A stretch of DNA of 64,000 nt, taken from NCBI GenBank assembly GCA_014526335.1, contig JACTAT010000039.1, forward strand, positions 7,853,770 to 7,917,769. The letters are read 5' to 3'. This stretch comes from Chrysaora quinquecirrha. Taxonomy: Eukaryota > Cnidaria > Scyphozoa > Semaeostomeae > Pelagiidae. Made by a program: the position numbers and the translations under genes. Of the stretch, positions 45,919 to 57,700 are shown one piece after another (positions within the stretch are counted from its first letter, which is position 1; the number at the start of each line of letters is the position of its first letter). The notes beneath the pieces are model-generated. The model saw nothing but the letters and a program-made list of their open reading frames with translations, searched no databases and was not told the DNA's origin.

Positions 45919-47589
45919 ATGGCGGCTACTATAATGGAACTTCCTTATCCTGTTTTAAGCTGTATAATAGGTTTCTTGCCTATATCAGATATCGTAAATA
46001 TGTCAAAAGTCTGCAAAAGTTGGCAGCAAGTTGCTTCAAAATCTTTAAAAACAATCAAAATTGATGCAAGTACAGTTTATGGTGGATCATGGCAAAAATA
46101 TTACGAAGAGCAAGAAACAGTGAGAGAAAAGAATTTTGAGAAATTCGCTCGGCAACTTGCAGATTGCACTGATGAAATAGAACATTTGTATTTTCATGGT
46201 AGTGACATTCCTCGAGCAGTTTTTGAAATATTGTTATCAAGTCAAAAAGAATTAAAAACCCTGGATGTATTCTTAGAACGCAAGCATCCAATGATTGGTA
46301 CCCGGTCCCGGAGAACAGACATTGCAAAGGTCATAATAGAGGGTCTTGTAAGGCATGCAAAGTCCCTTGAGAAAATCAGTATTGGGATTGAAGATACTTT
46401 GATTTCAGTTAACGAAATTTCAGATGCATTCAGCAAGGAGAGTATGATTTTTCCAAATTTAATTTCAATTGAATTCCTTTCAACAACAGCTGGAGATAAC
46501 CCTTTTGATACCTGGGGAAAGAAAGGGAAAAAAATTAATGCTGTTGAGTTTAAAGGCGCTGAGTTATTGTTCCCAAAAATTTTTGCTCATGGTCAAATCA
46601 AGGAACTGAATTTCAAACCAAAAAAGCCACTATCAATGTATACCGGAGTACAGGTACACTGGAGTGCAAGTTATGCTTGGCTATTGATAAATCACTTCAA
46701 GTTAGGAGATTTCTCAAATCTGAGAAAGATCAACATTGATAGCTTGAATACAAGAAAAAGAGAAAAATTTTTCTCAGGAAGAGCTGCAGATTTGCTAATT
46801 CGCAACTGTCCCCATATTTCCCACATTGATTCTGACCTTTTCTTTACTGATGTGGTTGATTACAGCAAAAGGCTTGGTCATAATGAAAAGCCTTTTATCA
46901 AGGTCATCAAGCATTATGGCCCCCAACTTGTTTATCTACATTCCTATACAAACACCAATATTGCAAAATGCATCGTTGATTGTTGTCCAAATGTTAAAAC
47001 TTTAACAATTGTTAATTATTTTGGTGATGCGCTTTCAGAGTCAGCATTGATTGCTTTATCTGGTTTGCAGAAATTGAAGAAGGTTACAGTTTTGTTGAGT
47101 AGCGCACAAAATGGTCTTCTTGTCTTTTTAGATAGCTGTGTAAGTAGGCTGACTAAACTACAGATCTTGCTTCATGCAAGGGGATTATTAATCAATCAGT
47201 ATCACTCAGAGTTTGATGAGGAAATATTTCACATTATTGAGGAGAAAGGTAAAAATCTGCAAGCTCTTGGATTTTATTTCAATCTCAAATCACTGATGCG
47301 CTACAAAGTAGCTATGGAAGCAATTGTCAGAATGTTGACAAGTTGCTGTTCACTCAGATGCTTAATGTTGAATATTAGTGGAGGTTTAATTTTAGAAGAT
47401 GAATCTCTTTGCTTGAAATATGTTGATAAGCTCAGTCAAGTTTTGATTTCAAGTCATTTAGATCTGCATCAGCTGACCTTGTATCCAACATTTGATTTGC
47501 CAGAAGAAATTCAGCAAACCCTGATTAGATCCATGCCATGTTGCAAGATGACGTTTCACTTTCACCAAAAGGAATGTTATAAATTCTAA
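45919..47589 (+). CDS. F-box/LRR protein (intronless), copy B
   Basis: Predicted SCF ubiquitin-ligase adaptor of 556 aa, paralogue of the 35643 gene. The F-box lies at aa 5-50 (ELPYPVLSCIIGFLPISDIV, then MSKVCKSWQQVASKSLK). The shared stretch after it reads IDASTVYGGSWQKYY. LRR words follow (LLIRNCPHISHIDSD, CPNVKTLTIVNYF, ALSGLQKLKKVTV). The start AACATGGCGG has good context and matches the inferred start of copy A. Both genes end similarly (LIRSMPCCKM). Single exon, no stops. Divergent orientation to copy A and about 8.5 kb away. A MITE begins 43 bp past the stop, so it is probably part of the 3' untranslated region. Confidence 0.9.
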   Translation: MAATIMELPYPVLSCIIGFLPISDIVNMSKVCKSWQQVASKSLKTIKIDASTVYGGSWQKYYEEQETVREKNFEKFARQLADCTDEIEHLYFHGSDIPRAVFEILLSSQKELKTLDVFLERKHPMIGTRSRRTDIAKVIIEGLVRHAKSLEKISIGIEDTLISVNEISDAFSKESMIFPNLISIEFLSTTAGDNPFDTWGKKGKKINAVEFKGAELLFPKIFAHGQIKELNFKPKKPLSMYTGVQVHWSASYAWLLINHFKLGDFSNLRKINIDSLNTRKREKFFSGRAADLLIRNCPHISHIDSDLFFTDVVDYSKRLGHNEKPFIKVIKHYGPQLVYLHSYTNTNIAKCIVDCCPNVKTLTIVNYFGDALSESALIALSGLQKLKKVTVLLSSAQNGLLVFLDSCVSRLTKLQILLHARGLLINQYHSEFDEEIFHIIEEKGKNLQALGFYFNLKSLMRYKVAMEAIVRMLTSCCSLRCLMLNISGGLILEDESLCLKYVDKLSQVLISSHLDLHQLTLYPTFDLPEEIQQTLIRSMPCCKMTFHFHQKECYKF

Positions 47590-47631
47590 TACATATGCTC
47601 TGAAAGAAATTCTTTTTATATTATTCACTAC

Positions 47632-47857
47632 AATCTTGGACAAAATATTTGGAACAAGGCATTTTCTCCAAGGAATATGGCCTATTCCATTGATTTTCTA
47701 CTTCCATAACTCCAATTCTTCCCCTTTTACCCCCAAAACAATGTTGGTAGTAGAGCAAGACAACTTTTGTACGAAACAACATTGTAACGGGGAGAAGGGG
47801 GAATCAATAGATAATAGCAAATCTATTTAGGCCGTTCCAATATATTTTGTCCAAGAT
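47632..47857. mobile_element. TA-type MITE (CAATCTTGGACA ends), copy C
   Basis: Left ACAATCTTGGACAAAATATT and right inverse TCTTGGACAAAATATATTGG are inverted ends. TA lies before the left end. Two further family members are at 49892 and 51021. The ends and TA site suggest a Tc1/mariner-related MITE. Confidence 0.75.
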
Positions 47858-49250
47858 ATGTGATTCAAGCCTTTGCATTTATAAAAGAAAAGCACGTAAA
47901 GTGATTTTGTACCTACTGAATTATATTTGAAAAGGTAGTTCCAATGATAAAAAGGGCGTTTCCCCGGGGCCCGGAACACCTCTCAGCGGCCATACTTGTA
48001 TGGGAGTTTTTTAATAAGAAAATCATTGCTAACTGCTAAAAAATGACACGGTTGTAAGCAAGAATCAATATTCTTGTGAGGAAGGAAAATCTGGAACATG
48101 AGCCGCCACTCGCGGCTTTTAAAAGGAGGATTAAGGGCTAGACCTGGAGATAAACACGCCTGCAAATATGCCGCTAATTTCTGTAAAAATTAATTTCTGG
48201 ATATAGTTGATTTGAATAAGTATGCTTTTAATAACCTTTGTAAATACAAAGGTCAAATATGGATCAAATGAAAATAAAAATATGGATCGAACGAACGTAC
48301 TTTGCTCATTATATTCGCCGACTTCCCGGTTTTCATGCAAAGCGAGCGAGAACGGATTTCATTATGAACCAATCAGCTAATTTGTTTACAAATTAAGGAG
48401 CCAATCAATGAAAATTATTATTTTCAGTGTTTATTTACATGTGACGTCACAATAATAATGATGAAAGATTTAAAATATTTGCAGTGGTTCTTGGAGCTGA
48501 TAAAAGTACTAGATTTAAATAAAATAATTTTTGAGGCTCTTCAAATTCATTGGTGTTCGTAATTTCTGCTCTTGTAGAAGTTCATTGTAAATCTTTGCTG
48601 CTGAGTAATAAAATTAAAGGTACCAATTAGCCATCTTTGAAGAATGAGATCAGCCCAGATCAGCCTGAGATCAGCCCATAAGCTTGCAGCTTGCAACGAA
48701 TAGTGTTGAAGAATCCACCTTTTGTTCCCATGTGTGTTCACTGTGACCCTAGCTGTTAAGGCTTTGTTCTTGCTTTTTCCGCGATCGTCTTTGATCCCCA
48801 TTTTGTTTCAACTTGTTTTCATTTGTTTGCAGTAATTTCCCTATTGCTGATTTGTTCCTCTCCCTTTTACAGTGATTCCATGTTTGTTCCCCCTTGTCAC
48901 CTCTGATTCCCACTTATTTCCACCAATTCCTAATTCGGTTCCATTTGTTCCCTCCGATTCCAAGTTATTCCCACCTTGTTTCAGCATGTACCATTAGTTC
49001 TCTTCAGTTCCGTGTATTCCCACTCATTCCACGAGTTCCCAGCTTTATTGTAGGTTCCAGATTTCAGCGCATTCTCGATAATGGCTTCCTAATGAGTTTG
49101 TTGTTCAAACACATGCCAAATTTCGTAGATTTAGAACAACCTCTTTTATTGTTTTGATTGTATGCATTTGAATTGCAATTAAAATAAATGACTCTACTCA
49201 TTAATTTTTATGTTCGAAGAATTCGGACATATTGGAGTGGGGTGGATGTG
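47858..49250. other. Spacer with degenerate TTCC repeats
   Basis: No gene supported. 48650-48680 repeats GAGATCAGCCC. 48840-49060 is a loose array of GTTCCCACTTGATTCC-like words. Confidence 0.5.
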
Positions 49251-49252
49251 GA

Positions 49253-49292
49253 TGTCACTCACTCACTCACTCACTCACTCACTCACTCACTC
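49253..49292. repeat. (CACT)n microsatellite
   Basis: About ten CACT units. It gives a repetitive open frame (SLTH repeats) that is not a gene. Confidence 0.9.
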
Positions 49293-49621
49293 ACTTACTA
49301 ACTAACCAACGCTTGAACAATGGAAAACGTGTAACAATAGAAATCGACTCAAGAATGCCATTAGTGCCATTGTCTCGGCCATTGATACGCAATTTGCGGT
49401 TGGTTTTTCACAATGCATTTTTGTCAACCTGGGGTCATGTGACAATGGTTCTTCTAATACTAGCTTGCTTCCATGACTCATACTTGTTTACGCAAAATTC
49501 GATGGCAAATTGCCACATTGGTTCAATTAATGACATTTCAAACATTCTCATTGTCGATAATAGAGTCTGGGCAAAAGCTGTGGGCAAAAGTGGCAATGTC
49601 AAAACAGTTTTCAAAGCAAAT

Positions 49622-49649
49622 CGTCATCATCATCATCATTATCATCATC

Positions 49650-49702
<53 letters not shown>

Positions 49703-49712
49703 GATTACCATC
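49622..49712. repeat. (CAT)n microsatellite
   Basis: About thirty CAT units with few interruptions, followed by CCA/ACC-rich low-complexity sequence to about 49860. The resulting poly-His, poly-Ile and poly-Met frames are artefacts. Confidence 0.95.
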
Positions 49713-49891
49713 ACCATCATTGACGGTGTAGCTGCGGCAAGGTCTAAAGGAACGACACCACCACCACAATCACCCCTACAACCCTCACCACGACCACCCC
49801 CATGACCACCACCACAACCACAACCATCACCACGATCACGCCTATCACAACCACCACATAACCATGACCATCTCTATCACTACCAAGTCTA

Positions 49892-50109
49892 CAATCTTGG
49901 ACATAAATTTTTGGACTTTTGATGGCACTTTCTAGTCCCCCCTTCCCCCAAGATCAATGTTGTTATTGGCTTTGAATTTAAGGCTTGATGGGAGCAGGCG
50001 CATTCTTGCTGAAATCTTACAATAGAACAACATTGATTGGTGGGGGAGGGAGGGGGGCAATGGAATATTAACATCGATCACAAACTGTCCGGATATATTT
50101 TGTCCAAGA
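49892..50109. mobile_element. TA-type MITE, copy A (uninterrupted)
   Basis: Left end CAATCTTGGACATAAATTTT, right end TATTTTGTCCAAGATG. The interior contains TCCCCCCTTCCCCCAAGATC and GATTGGTGGGGGAGGGAGGG, themselves inverse-like. It matches copy B closely and serves as the empty-site reference for the nested element in copy B. Confidence 0.85.
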
Positions 50110-50406
50110 TGTCTGAAAAATGTTTAGACTTAGAAATACTTCGACATCGTTGATTAGATTCTTTTTCATGATGTAATGTTTCATAAAACCATTATGCTAC
50201 GAGAGCTTCTATGTTTGATGTATCCAACACCCCAACTATCAAAAGATAATTATTTCCTACAAGAAATAATGCTATACTGGCACAAAACTGTGGCACAAGA
50301 GACATACATGGAAAGATGTATTGACAACAACGTGTATACATGAGATATCCTTTGTAAAATCGACGACTTACAATGACAAATGTTACAGTCGTGCACCTGG
50401 TACAAA

Positions 50407-50650
50407 GCTGTTACTGCACGCGTTACTGCATGCACGCGTTACTGCACGCGTTACTGCACGCGTTACTGTTGTTGCTAGCAATTTTCCAAGTGAAAACACC
50501 CAAGATATGACGCTTTTCTACGCGTTACTGTCAAATATAAAAAGATATATATTTTATTATATATCAGTAACGCGTTGAATGAATGGCAAAGTATTGTCAT
50601 CCTGCAGTAACGCGTGCAGTAACGCGACAGTAACGCACCAGTAACGCGTC
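50407..50650. repeat. Inverted clusters of CGCGTTACTG
   Basis: The left part has at least four direct CGCGTTACTG words (50419-50468). The right part has several inverse CAGTAACGCG words (50565-50645). One more of each faces an AT-rich centre (50519-50577). The layout resembles a foldback element with subterminal repeats; target duplication not determined. Confidence 0.7.
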
Positions 50651-51020
50651 AGTATCTATAGCATCTCTGATTTGAGATGAGATCAACAATCAACTGAGTC
50701 CAACTAGGCCTAACTAATTCATAAATGTTTACCGTAAAAAAATCAGTAAATATTGGAGATAAGAACATTTTGTCAACTTATTCATCAACATGTAGTATGA
50801 GAACTCTTCATCAAGTATAATATGTGCAAGTAATGGATCAGTAAGTCAACATTAGAATACTTTTAGATATGACTGCTCTGCTCATTTTAGGCCTATTTTT
50901 TCCAATCCCATTGTTTATAAACAATCCGCCTTTCATTAAATAATGCAGAATAGCTTTCTAAAAATTTTAATGCACTAAATATCCATAATCCCCTTTCAAT
51001 TATTTTCCTTCATTTTCAGA

Positions 51021-52977
51021 CAATCTTGGACATAAATTTTTGGACTTTTGATGGCACTTTCTAGTCCCCCCTTCCCCCAAGATCAATGTTGTTATTGGCT
51101 TTGAATTTACGCAGTGACTATTTGACCGGCAGCCGGTCAGGCCTAAGTGAAAACTAATTGACCAGCAGTCTATATTACGCATGCGCAAGAATTTGCAGCC
51201 AAAACTCGAGAAGAATCATTGAGAAGAATTAGTTTGATTTTGTTTTCTACAACCGAAATTTTCAATCTCTGAAAATTGCTGGATGGCACTTAGCAGTTTA
51301 TCACGCGAGGGCCTACGCAGGAGGCAGGGTCCTTTGGACGTCTACTTTTTGTTGCGCGATTAAAATACAACCAACCCAAATGTATTTTCCAAGACAAAAC
51401 GATGATTTTAAGAGGCTAATTTTCTGGAACCCTTAGCTGCGGGTTTCTGGAAATTTTCGATCCCTGAAAATGGCCTGGCCAGACTATACATTTGCGCATA
51501 GTCAATAGAAGTGAGGACTGGTCTGGAAGCCTATTGTCTTAACTCTTTGTCTCGATTTTAACGAGCCACGTGACCAAACTGAGGGGACGGGAATTGTTTG
51601 TCTGTTTGCGTTATGTACTGTACTATCCTTGATTTCTCTGCGAAACTTGGCGTTTTGATTTAAATATTATGCCCATTCAACTTTCTTTAGTTTATTCACG
51701 GTACATAAACTTAATACATGATGGTTTAGATTGCTGGCTTTCGGGAAAGCGCCCGGTGACTAGTATTGAGCAATTTCAGTTCTCTCGAATATACTGAAAA
51801 TGTGAACATTTCAAATTTGTCTTTCCAAATTCACTGTTAATTTTCGTACAGAGAAATGAGGAAATAAATCTTGGTTTGGGAAAAAAATAGACCTAAGTAA
51901 TTTATTCCTGATCGGGAGAATTTCGCTAATATTTCCAGAAGGTTCTCGCATCGGCGGACGTCACTCTCTCGTTAAAGGATTTCTAGGGATTTCTATCGAT
52001 TGAATATTTTCAGCCGGAAAACTTTTTCTTTCCTGCGTGCAGCCGAAAGAGTAGAGATTACAGAAGTGAGAAGATTCTGTGAGAAGAATCTGAGGTGTTT
52101 GAGTTGAGCCTCAAACTTTGAGCTCCAGCCAGGGGCCGTTCACTCCCTTGAATCGCGTACATCTTTTTGAAGAGTAAAATTTCCCTCGCTTGAGACTGCA
52201 AGCAGGTAAAGTTTTTCTCGATGTGGGAGAAACTAACATGCGGAATTTCAGCCAGTAGTTTCTCCTTTTCTCTGTCAATTGAGCTTTCTCCCCCTTCCTC
52301 TCCCTAGCTGTGTTTTCTTCCGATCAAGAGTCTTCGAATTCTATTATTTTTCGCACGGAGGAAAAAGCTTTACTGCTTTTTTTATTCAAGTTATTAATTT
52401 TAGCTACAATAGAGCTTGTAAGACTGACTATTTTCCTGCTTAAAAAGAAATAGCGGAACTCTCCTAGCGGAAATTTTGCCCTGATTCTTATTTCTTGGTA
52501 TCGGGAGAGACGTCTTTAGTACAGAAGAAGGATCTCATCGTCTGGCTAGGCCACTTAACTCATTCCACTACCGTACCCATTCCCGTCCTAAAATTTCCTA
52601 ATTAGAATTCCCAAAAAATGTTAGGAATTTTCACTTCTTAATCACAAGAAATTATCGAAGAAATTTCAGGCGTAAACTTCGTCAATCAAGTTGGATAAAA
52701 AACTCAAGAGACTACAGCAAAGTGGCGCCATTCACAGACTTTTTCCGGCAATGTCTATCTGCATTCGCGCATGCGTAATATAGACTGCCGGTCAATTAGT
52801 TTTCACTTAGGCCTGACCGGCTGCCGGTCAAATAGTCACTGCGGGAGCAGGCTTGATGGGAGCAGGTGCATTCTTGCTGAAATCTTACAATAGAACAACA
52901 TTGATTGGTGGGGGAGGGGGGGAAATGGAATATTAACATCGATCACAAACAGTCCGGATATGTTTTGTCCAAGATTG
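51021..52977. mobile_element. TA-type MITE, copy B, split by a larger element
   Basis: Left part 51021-51109 and right part 52849-52977 together match copy A (49892-50109) almost base for base, up to and from the insertion point after GAATTTA. Right end CCAAGATTG then TA. Confidence 0.88.
51110..52843. mobile_element. 1734-bp non-autonomous element with 77-bp inverted ends
   Basis: Left CGCAGTGACTATTTGACCGG... and right ...CCGGTCAAATAGTCACTGCG are inverse to each other over 77 bp with one mismatch, so the insertion is young or still conserved. The ends contain an internal palindrome GACCGGCAGCCGGTC. GGAGC is extra at the right junction and no clear target duplication remains. No open frame of 60 codons lies inside, so it must rely on a transposase elsewhere. 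Superfamily not assigned. Confidence 0.88.
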
Positions 52978-54063
52978 TAGGTACATGGTGATTTTAATAT
53001 AATTTATCAGCAGAAATTATCAGTCATACGAAAAACATACAAAAAACATACAAAAAACACTTCTATAGTAATTTTAATATTAATAGCTTCAATCTAATCA
53101 AACAAATTTTCTTAAAAAGGTTTAGATTAGTTATTACTTTTAATTAAAGGCTCTAGATAAGTATATTTTTAAGCAATTCAAGACCTAACATTATTAGAAA
53201 ATTAAAGTCCGTTTGGAAATCAAGTCAAAAATATGAGCAAAAGGTACTTAATAATCAACAATGATATAGATGTCTAAACATAATAATCAACAATATAAAA
53301 TACATAAAATAGAAAACATATTTTCTTATATGAGTTTCATCTAGAAGATGCTAATTAAAATAAAATGATAAAAGACTATTATAGGAGATGTTTTTCAGAA
53401 TTTTGCAAATAGTTTCTTCAACCTAAAAATAGATGGTACCTAGGGAGTTACGCGATCGAATTTAATCTGGGTAGGGTTCAATATTCGTAAAAAATCTTAT
53501 CACTTTAATAAGTTTTCTAAGTTTTCAATGTTTTTTATTAAAACAATCGAAGGAAGAAATAAATGGAAAAAATACTTCAGGATTTTATTTAGTATACAAA
53601 GGAGATTATTGATTATTTTGTCTCTACCTTCCTTCTAGAAAGACGGAAATTTCGAGCATGGCAGCTCAGAACGAGATTTCATGTGGACAGAAGCTAAATT
53701 CATGCACGGTTGCAATTTGTTAACAGGCATGTATTTTTTATCACACGACTCCGTCTAGGTTTTCGAAATGGAAAGCTAGTATTCGAAGGTTTTCGAATTC
53801 TGCCAATAATACTGTTGGTTTCAAAGGTACATTTGGTGTTTAATTACTAGATAAAGCATTCGTTTGTGTGAGAAACCAGATTATTTGGCTCTGCTATTCT
53901 TCTTCAATGGCTTATTTATCTCCACTAATCAAAAAACAACCAAGATCATATATTTCAAGTTTCACAGTTTATGATATATAACAATTTAGTATAACATACA
54001 CTACAAGTATATTTTAAGATACACTACAAAGCTCAGTACTAATCTGTTTTCATCTGAACTGGG
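52978..54063. other. 3' flank of the VWD/EGF gene
   Basis: AT-rich, no gene. AATAAA on the minus strand at 53584-53589 is about 475 bases past the stop of the minus-strand gene. ACATACAAAAAACATACAAAAA-type repetition lies near 53034-53062. Confidence 0.5.
53584..53589 (-). terminator. Candidate polyadenylation signal for the VWD/EGF gene
   Basis: AATAAA on the minus strand (within ACTAAATAAAATCC), about 475 nt downstream of the stop at 54064. Other A-rich variants are closer, so this is only the first canonical hexamer I noticed. Confidence 0.3.
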
Positions 54064-54760
54064 TCAATCTTCATCTAATCTGTTCTCATAGAACCCCGGA
54101 TTATCACAACCATTGCTGTTTTGATACAAATCTGTCTGCAATCTTTGATTTCCAGCAGCTACATTTGCATATAGAGGCTCTGAATCCTTTTCTGTCTCAA
54201 CCACTTCATTATCAGCACCAAAAGAATGATTTGCTTCAAGCTGATTGTGGGCTTCATGTTGGTTCTTCTTATCGTAAAATTCAAATTCACTCTGTATCCT
54301 GATTTCAGCAGCCTTTACCATAACTTCACCTTCCTCTAGCTTATCACTTTGGGATTCATTTGCCAAAAAGTCTGGACTGGAAAGAGAACGTACTGCTGAT
54401 ACCCGGCTGTCCAACGGAGCTTCTTCTGTGTCTTGATTGTCCAATGGAACATCCTTTGTGTTTTTATTGTTCTTTTGAGCATCTACTGCGTTTTGGTTGT
54501 CCAACAGAGCACCTTCTATGTTTTGGTTGTCCAACGGAGCATCCTCTGTGTTGCAAGAGGCACTTGATTCTTCTACCACCACTTCATGTTTGTTGTCTTT
54601 TTCTTCAGTTTTTTCATCATCCGATCCTTCTTGCGCATAGAATAAGCCCAGATTCGTCCGGCCTAGTTCGATGGTCCTCTCCAATTCAATGTCAGGCTCT
54701 TTCTTGGCTTTGTCTTCCATCTGCTTTCCCCTTATATGCACCAGCAATATAATGGCAATG
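54064..54760 (-). other. Cytoplasmic tail with acidic repeats and tyrosine motifs
   Basis: After the membrane segment comes a basic stop-transfer (RGKQMEDKAKK), then five degenerate repeats of about 10-12 residues around DAPLDNQNTE (54410-54560). Near the C-terminus are SEPLYANV and NPGFYENR, which resemble YxxV and NPx(F/Y)-type sorting or SH2/PTB-binding motifs. Such motifs suggest endocytosis or phospho-tyrosine signalling, as inference only. Confidence 0.6.
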
Positions 54761-57700
54761 ATGATAACAACTGCAATCACACCGCGAATAGCTATTAAGG
54801 TATTTTCCGAATGATCGCCTGCAATTTAGGAAAGGTGAAAGAGTTAAAGAAAAACGCGTCTCACAGAAGAAATGAACAAAGACTCGTATGTATCTATATG
54901 TGCATGTATCTGCATACTTTGCTCTACTTATAAGTATTGAGCAATCTAATACAAGGATATCGACCTACACTTTCTTTTTAATAAGCAACTTAACTTTTGT
55001 CCAGCCCTCAGAGTTGCTTAAAATTTTAGACATTTCAGCCCTCAAAGTTGCTTAAAAGTTGCTTAGCATTTTCTGTACCTAACAAACACCTCTGACTTCG
55101 CTTCGCGAGTCAAAATCGTCAACTGTTAGGCCTACAACACGACTTTTGGGAGACAGAGGAAAAACGTTAGCTGACTAACTTCAACATTCAGATGACGTTG
55201 TCTAGAGAATGTCATGTGGAAGGGTTGGCTTTTGCTGATCTTTTGCTGACAAATATTTTATTAGTGATAATCCAATAGTTTGAAATCTGCTGACACCCCA
55301 CTTTAATGTTCTTTGCCCAAGATGAGATTTCTCAAGTTACCTGAATATCTCTTTGCTGGACCCACACTTTTCTCGCATTTAAGATTTTCATCTGTTGTCT
55401 CACCATATTTGTAGCATTTTCCATTAACAATGCATGTCTTACCCTGAAACGTAAATTAAAGTTCTTTTTTGAATAAGCACAGATATTTGATATTATGAAT
55501 TACCCATTAGAGATATACCAATGCATGCAAGTTATGCATAAAAGTAGATATGTTGTAAATTTTTATAGAGATATGATTCACAGGAGCTTAAGTTGTAAGA
55601 ATAAGTAGGGAGGGTGAGGTGGTTTATAAAGAGTTCATGGCTTTGAAAATAGAATGCTATATGCACAACATTAACAACTGTTCTAATTTTATTTGAAATT
55701 TCCAGGTGTAGTGTAGGTGGAGAGAGGAAGTAGGAGGGAGGGATGCTTATTTATGTATTCGTGGTTTTGTAAAAAGGCAATATATGTCAAATCATAACAA
55801 AATGTTGAAAGTCATTTTTCAAAATACTATATAATTATGATGTGCCTCCCGCTATTATCATGTGCATACAAGCAACACTTAAATGATTATGACAAAAAAA
55901 TGAGAACGGCTATTAGCCTGTTATATACCTTTTGCTTGCACGTTGCACTTGTACCATCACACTCTATGCATTTGGAATCGAAAATCACATACGGAAGATC
56001 AGCTTTTGCATAGGTTTTTCCATCGTTAGTCACCTCTATAACGTAGCCGTCTTTTGGGGCAACACCCTTGCCCTTTAAGTAGGCTTGGACATCATGACTA
56101 CCAATGTCACACACAAGCTCTTTGAAACTTAAGAGGCTAGCCTTGCCTTGCTTGATCTCACCCGTCACTTGATAATCGCTGTCTGAAATCTAAAAAACAA
56201 TGCTTTTTTCGGTACGTCATGTATTAAACCTGTTACAGAAAAAAGGGAGAGATCAAACATATGCAATTAGAGTTTTGTAGTTGCGTAAGAAAACTGTTCA
56301 GTGATATGTATTTTAAAAGAAAAACGACAAATTTTAACCGGCAAAACATGTTTCGAACATTCTATGCTCATCTTCAGTTGTATAATACGAATAAGCTGAT
56401 CAAGAAAATTACACGAGTTAAATAGAGCTATAAAATATTACATAACTTAATAACAAACGTGAAGTAAATAATCAAATCGGTAACATTAAAGGTAGATAAA
56501 ACGTACAAATGGGAATAAGTTAATACAAACCGAATAAAATAGAAGTAACTAAAAGGAAAGATTCAGCTTGTAGTTATATAGCTGTTTATTAAGTGTGGGT
56601 TTCACCCAAGAGATATGCAGCTCTATTTAACTCGTGCAATTTTCTTGATTAGCTTATTCGTATTATGCAACTGAAGATGAACATAAGGTTCGAAACATGT
56701 TTTGCCGGTTAAAATTTGTCGTTTTTCTTTTGAAATTTCTATCGTATTTATTGAATTCTCGAAAGTTTTGATATGTATTTGTTTTGCTATCCGATCATTA
56801 ATCATTATAAAGAGTGTATGCACTCCTTTTTCACCTAAATGGCAATGATTTTTTGGGCTCTTCCCTTGATATCCTCTAATCACGGAACTTTCAGTGCTTT
56901 TGCACTGAGCTAGCGTTAATACCCCCGACAGGATGCACCAAAGAAGGTTGGAAATTTGGAAAAACGTTCAGAGAATCACTTTAAGAACACTCAAAGAATA
57001 TTCATATCAACAGTATCATCTGTAGCAACGTGCCAATCACTAACTGTAAGAATGTTCCAAACATAGAATACCATAGGAGATATTTGACTAAAGCCTGCAG
57101 ATTTTCAAAAGCAATATCAAATAACCTCAATTAAAGACCTCTACATACCTTAACTTTCCTTGCTAGGCAGGAAAGCTTTTCACCAGCAATAAAATTGATT
57201 CCTTTGACCCTGACAAGATGACAATCGGTTGTTCCAGAAACGTCGCACAGACCGCCTAATCCAAATTCACTGATTTTAGGGTGTGCCGTTCTTGGAAGTG
57301 GGCAGTTATCTAAAGTGTGAGTGTCTTTGCAGATACATTTCGAATTTTTGCAATAACCATTACCATTGCATGAACCAGGGCAGAGATCATCCGTAAAATT
57401 CTTTGGAGGAAAGAATGTTCCATTTTTGCTTTTATTTGGCTCCCAATAAGAGAGGTTTTTTAAGAGAATTTCCTCACATCTGACAGTCATTGCATGCATT
57501 GCGGAGATTGTAAAAGCATCGGTATCAGTGATCTGCAAAATAACAGTTATTTATTCAAATGTATGTATATTATGGCAAGTCAAATGCTTTTTGCCCCTAA
57601 AGTTAATTTACAACTGTGACTATATAAATTATGTAAAGTTATATGAAACTGTGCCAATCTGTGCCAATCCTAAAAATATTGCTGTAAATAATTAAAAATG

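Noticed and set aside
46055..46436. Minus-strand open frames opposite F-box copy B
   Set aside because: Shadows of a long conserved coding frame with clear F-box and LRR motifs.
49232..49805. Poly-His, poly-Ile and poly-Met open frames
   Set aside because: Products of (CACT)n and (CAT)n microsatellites.
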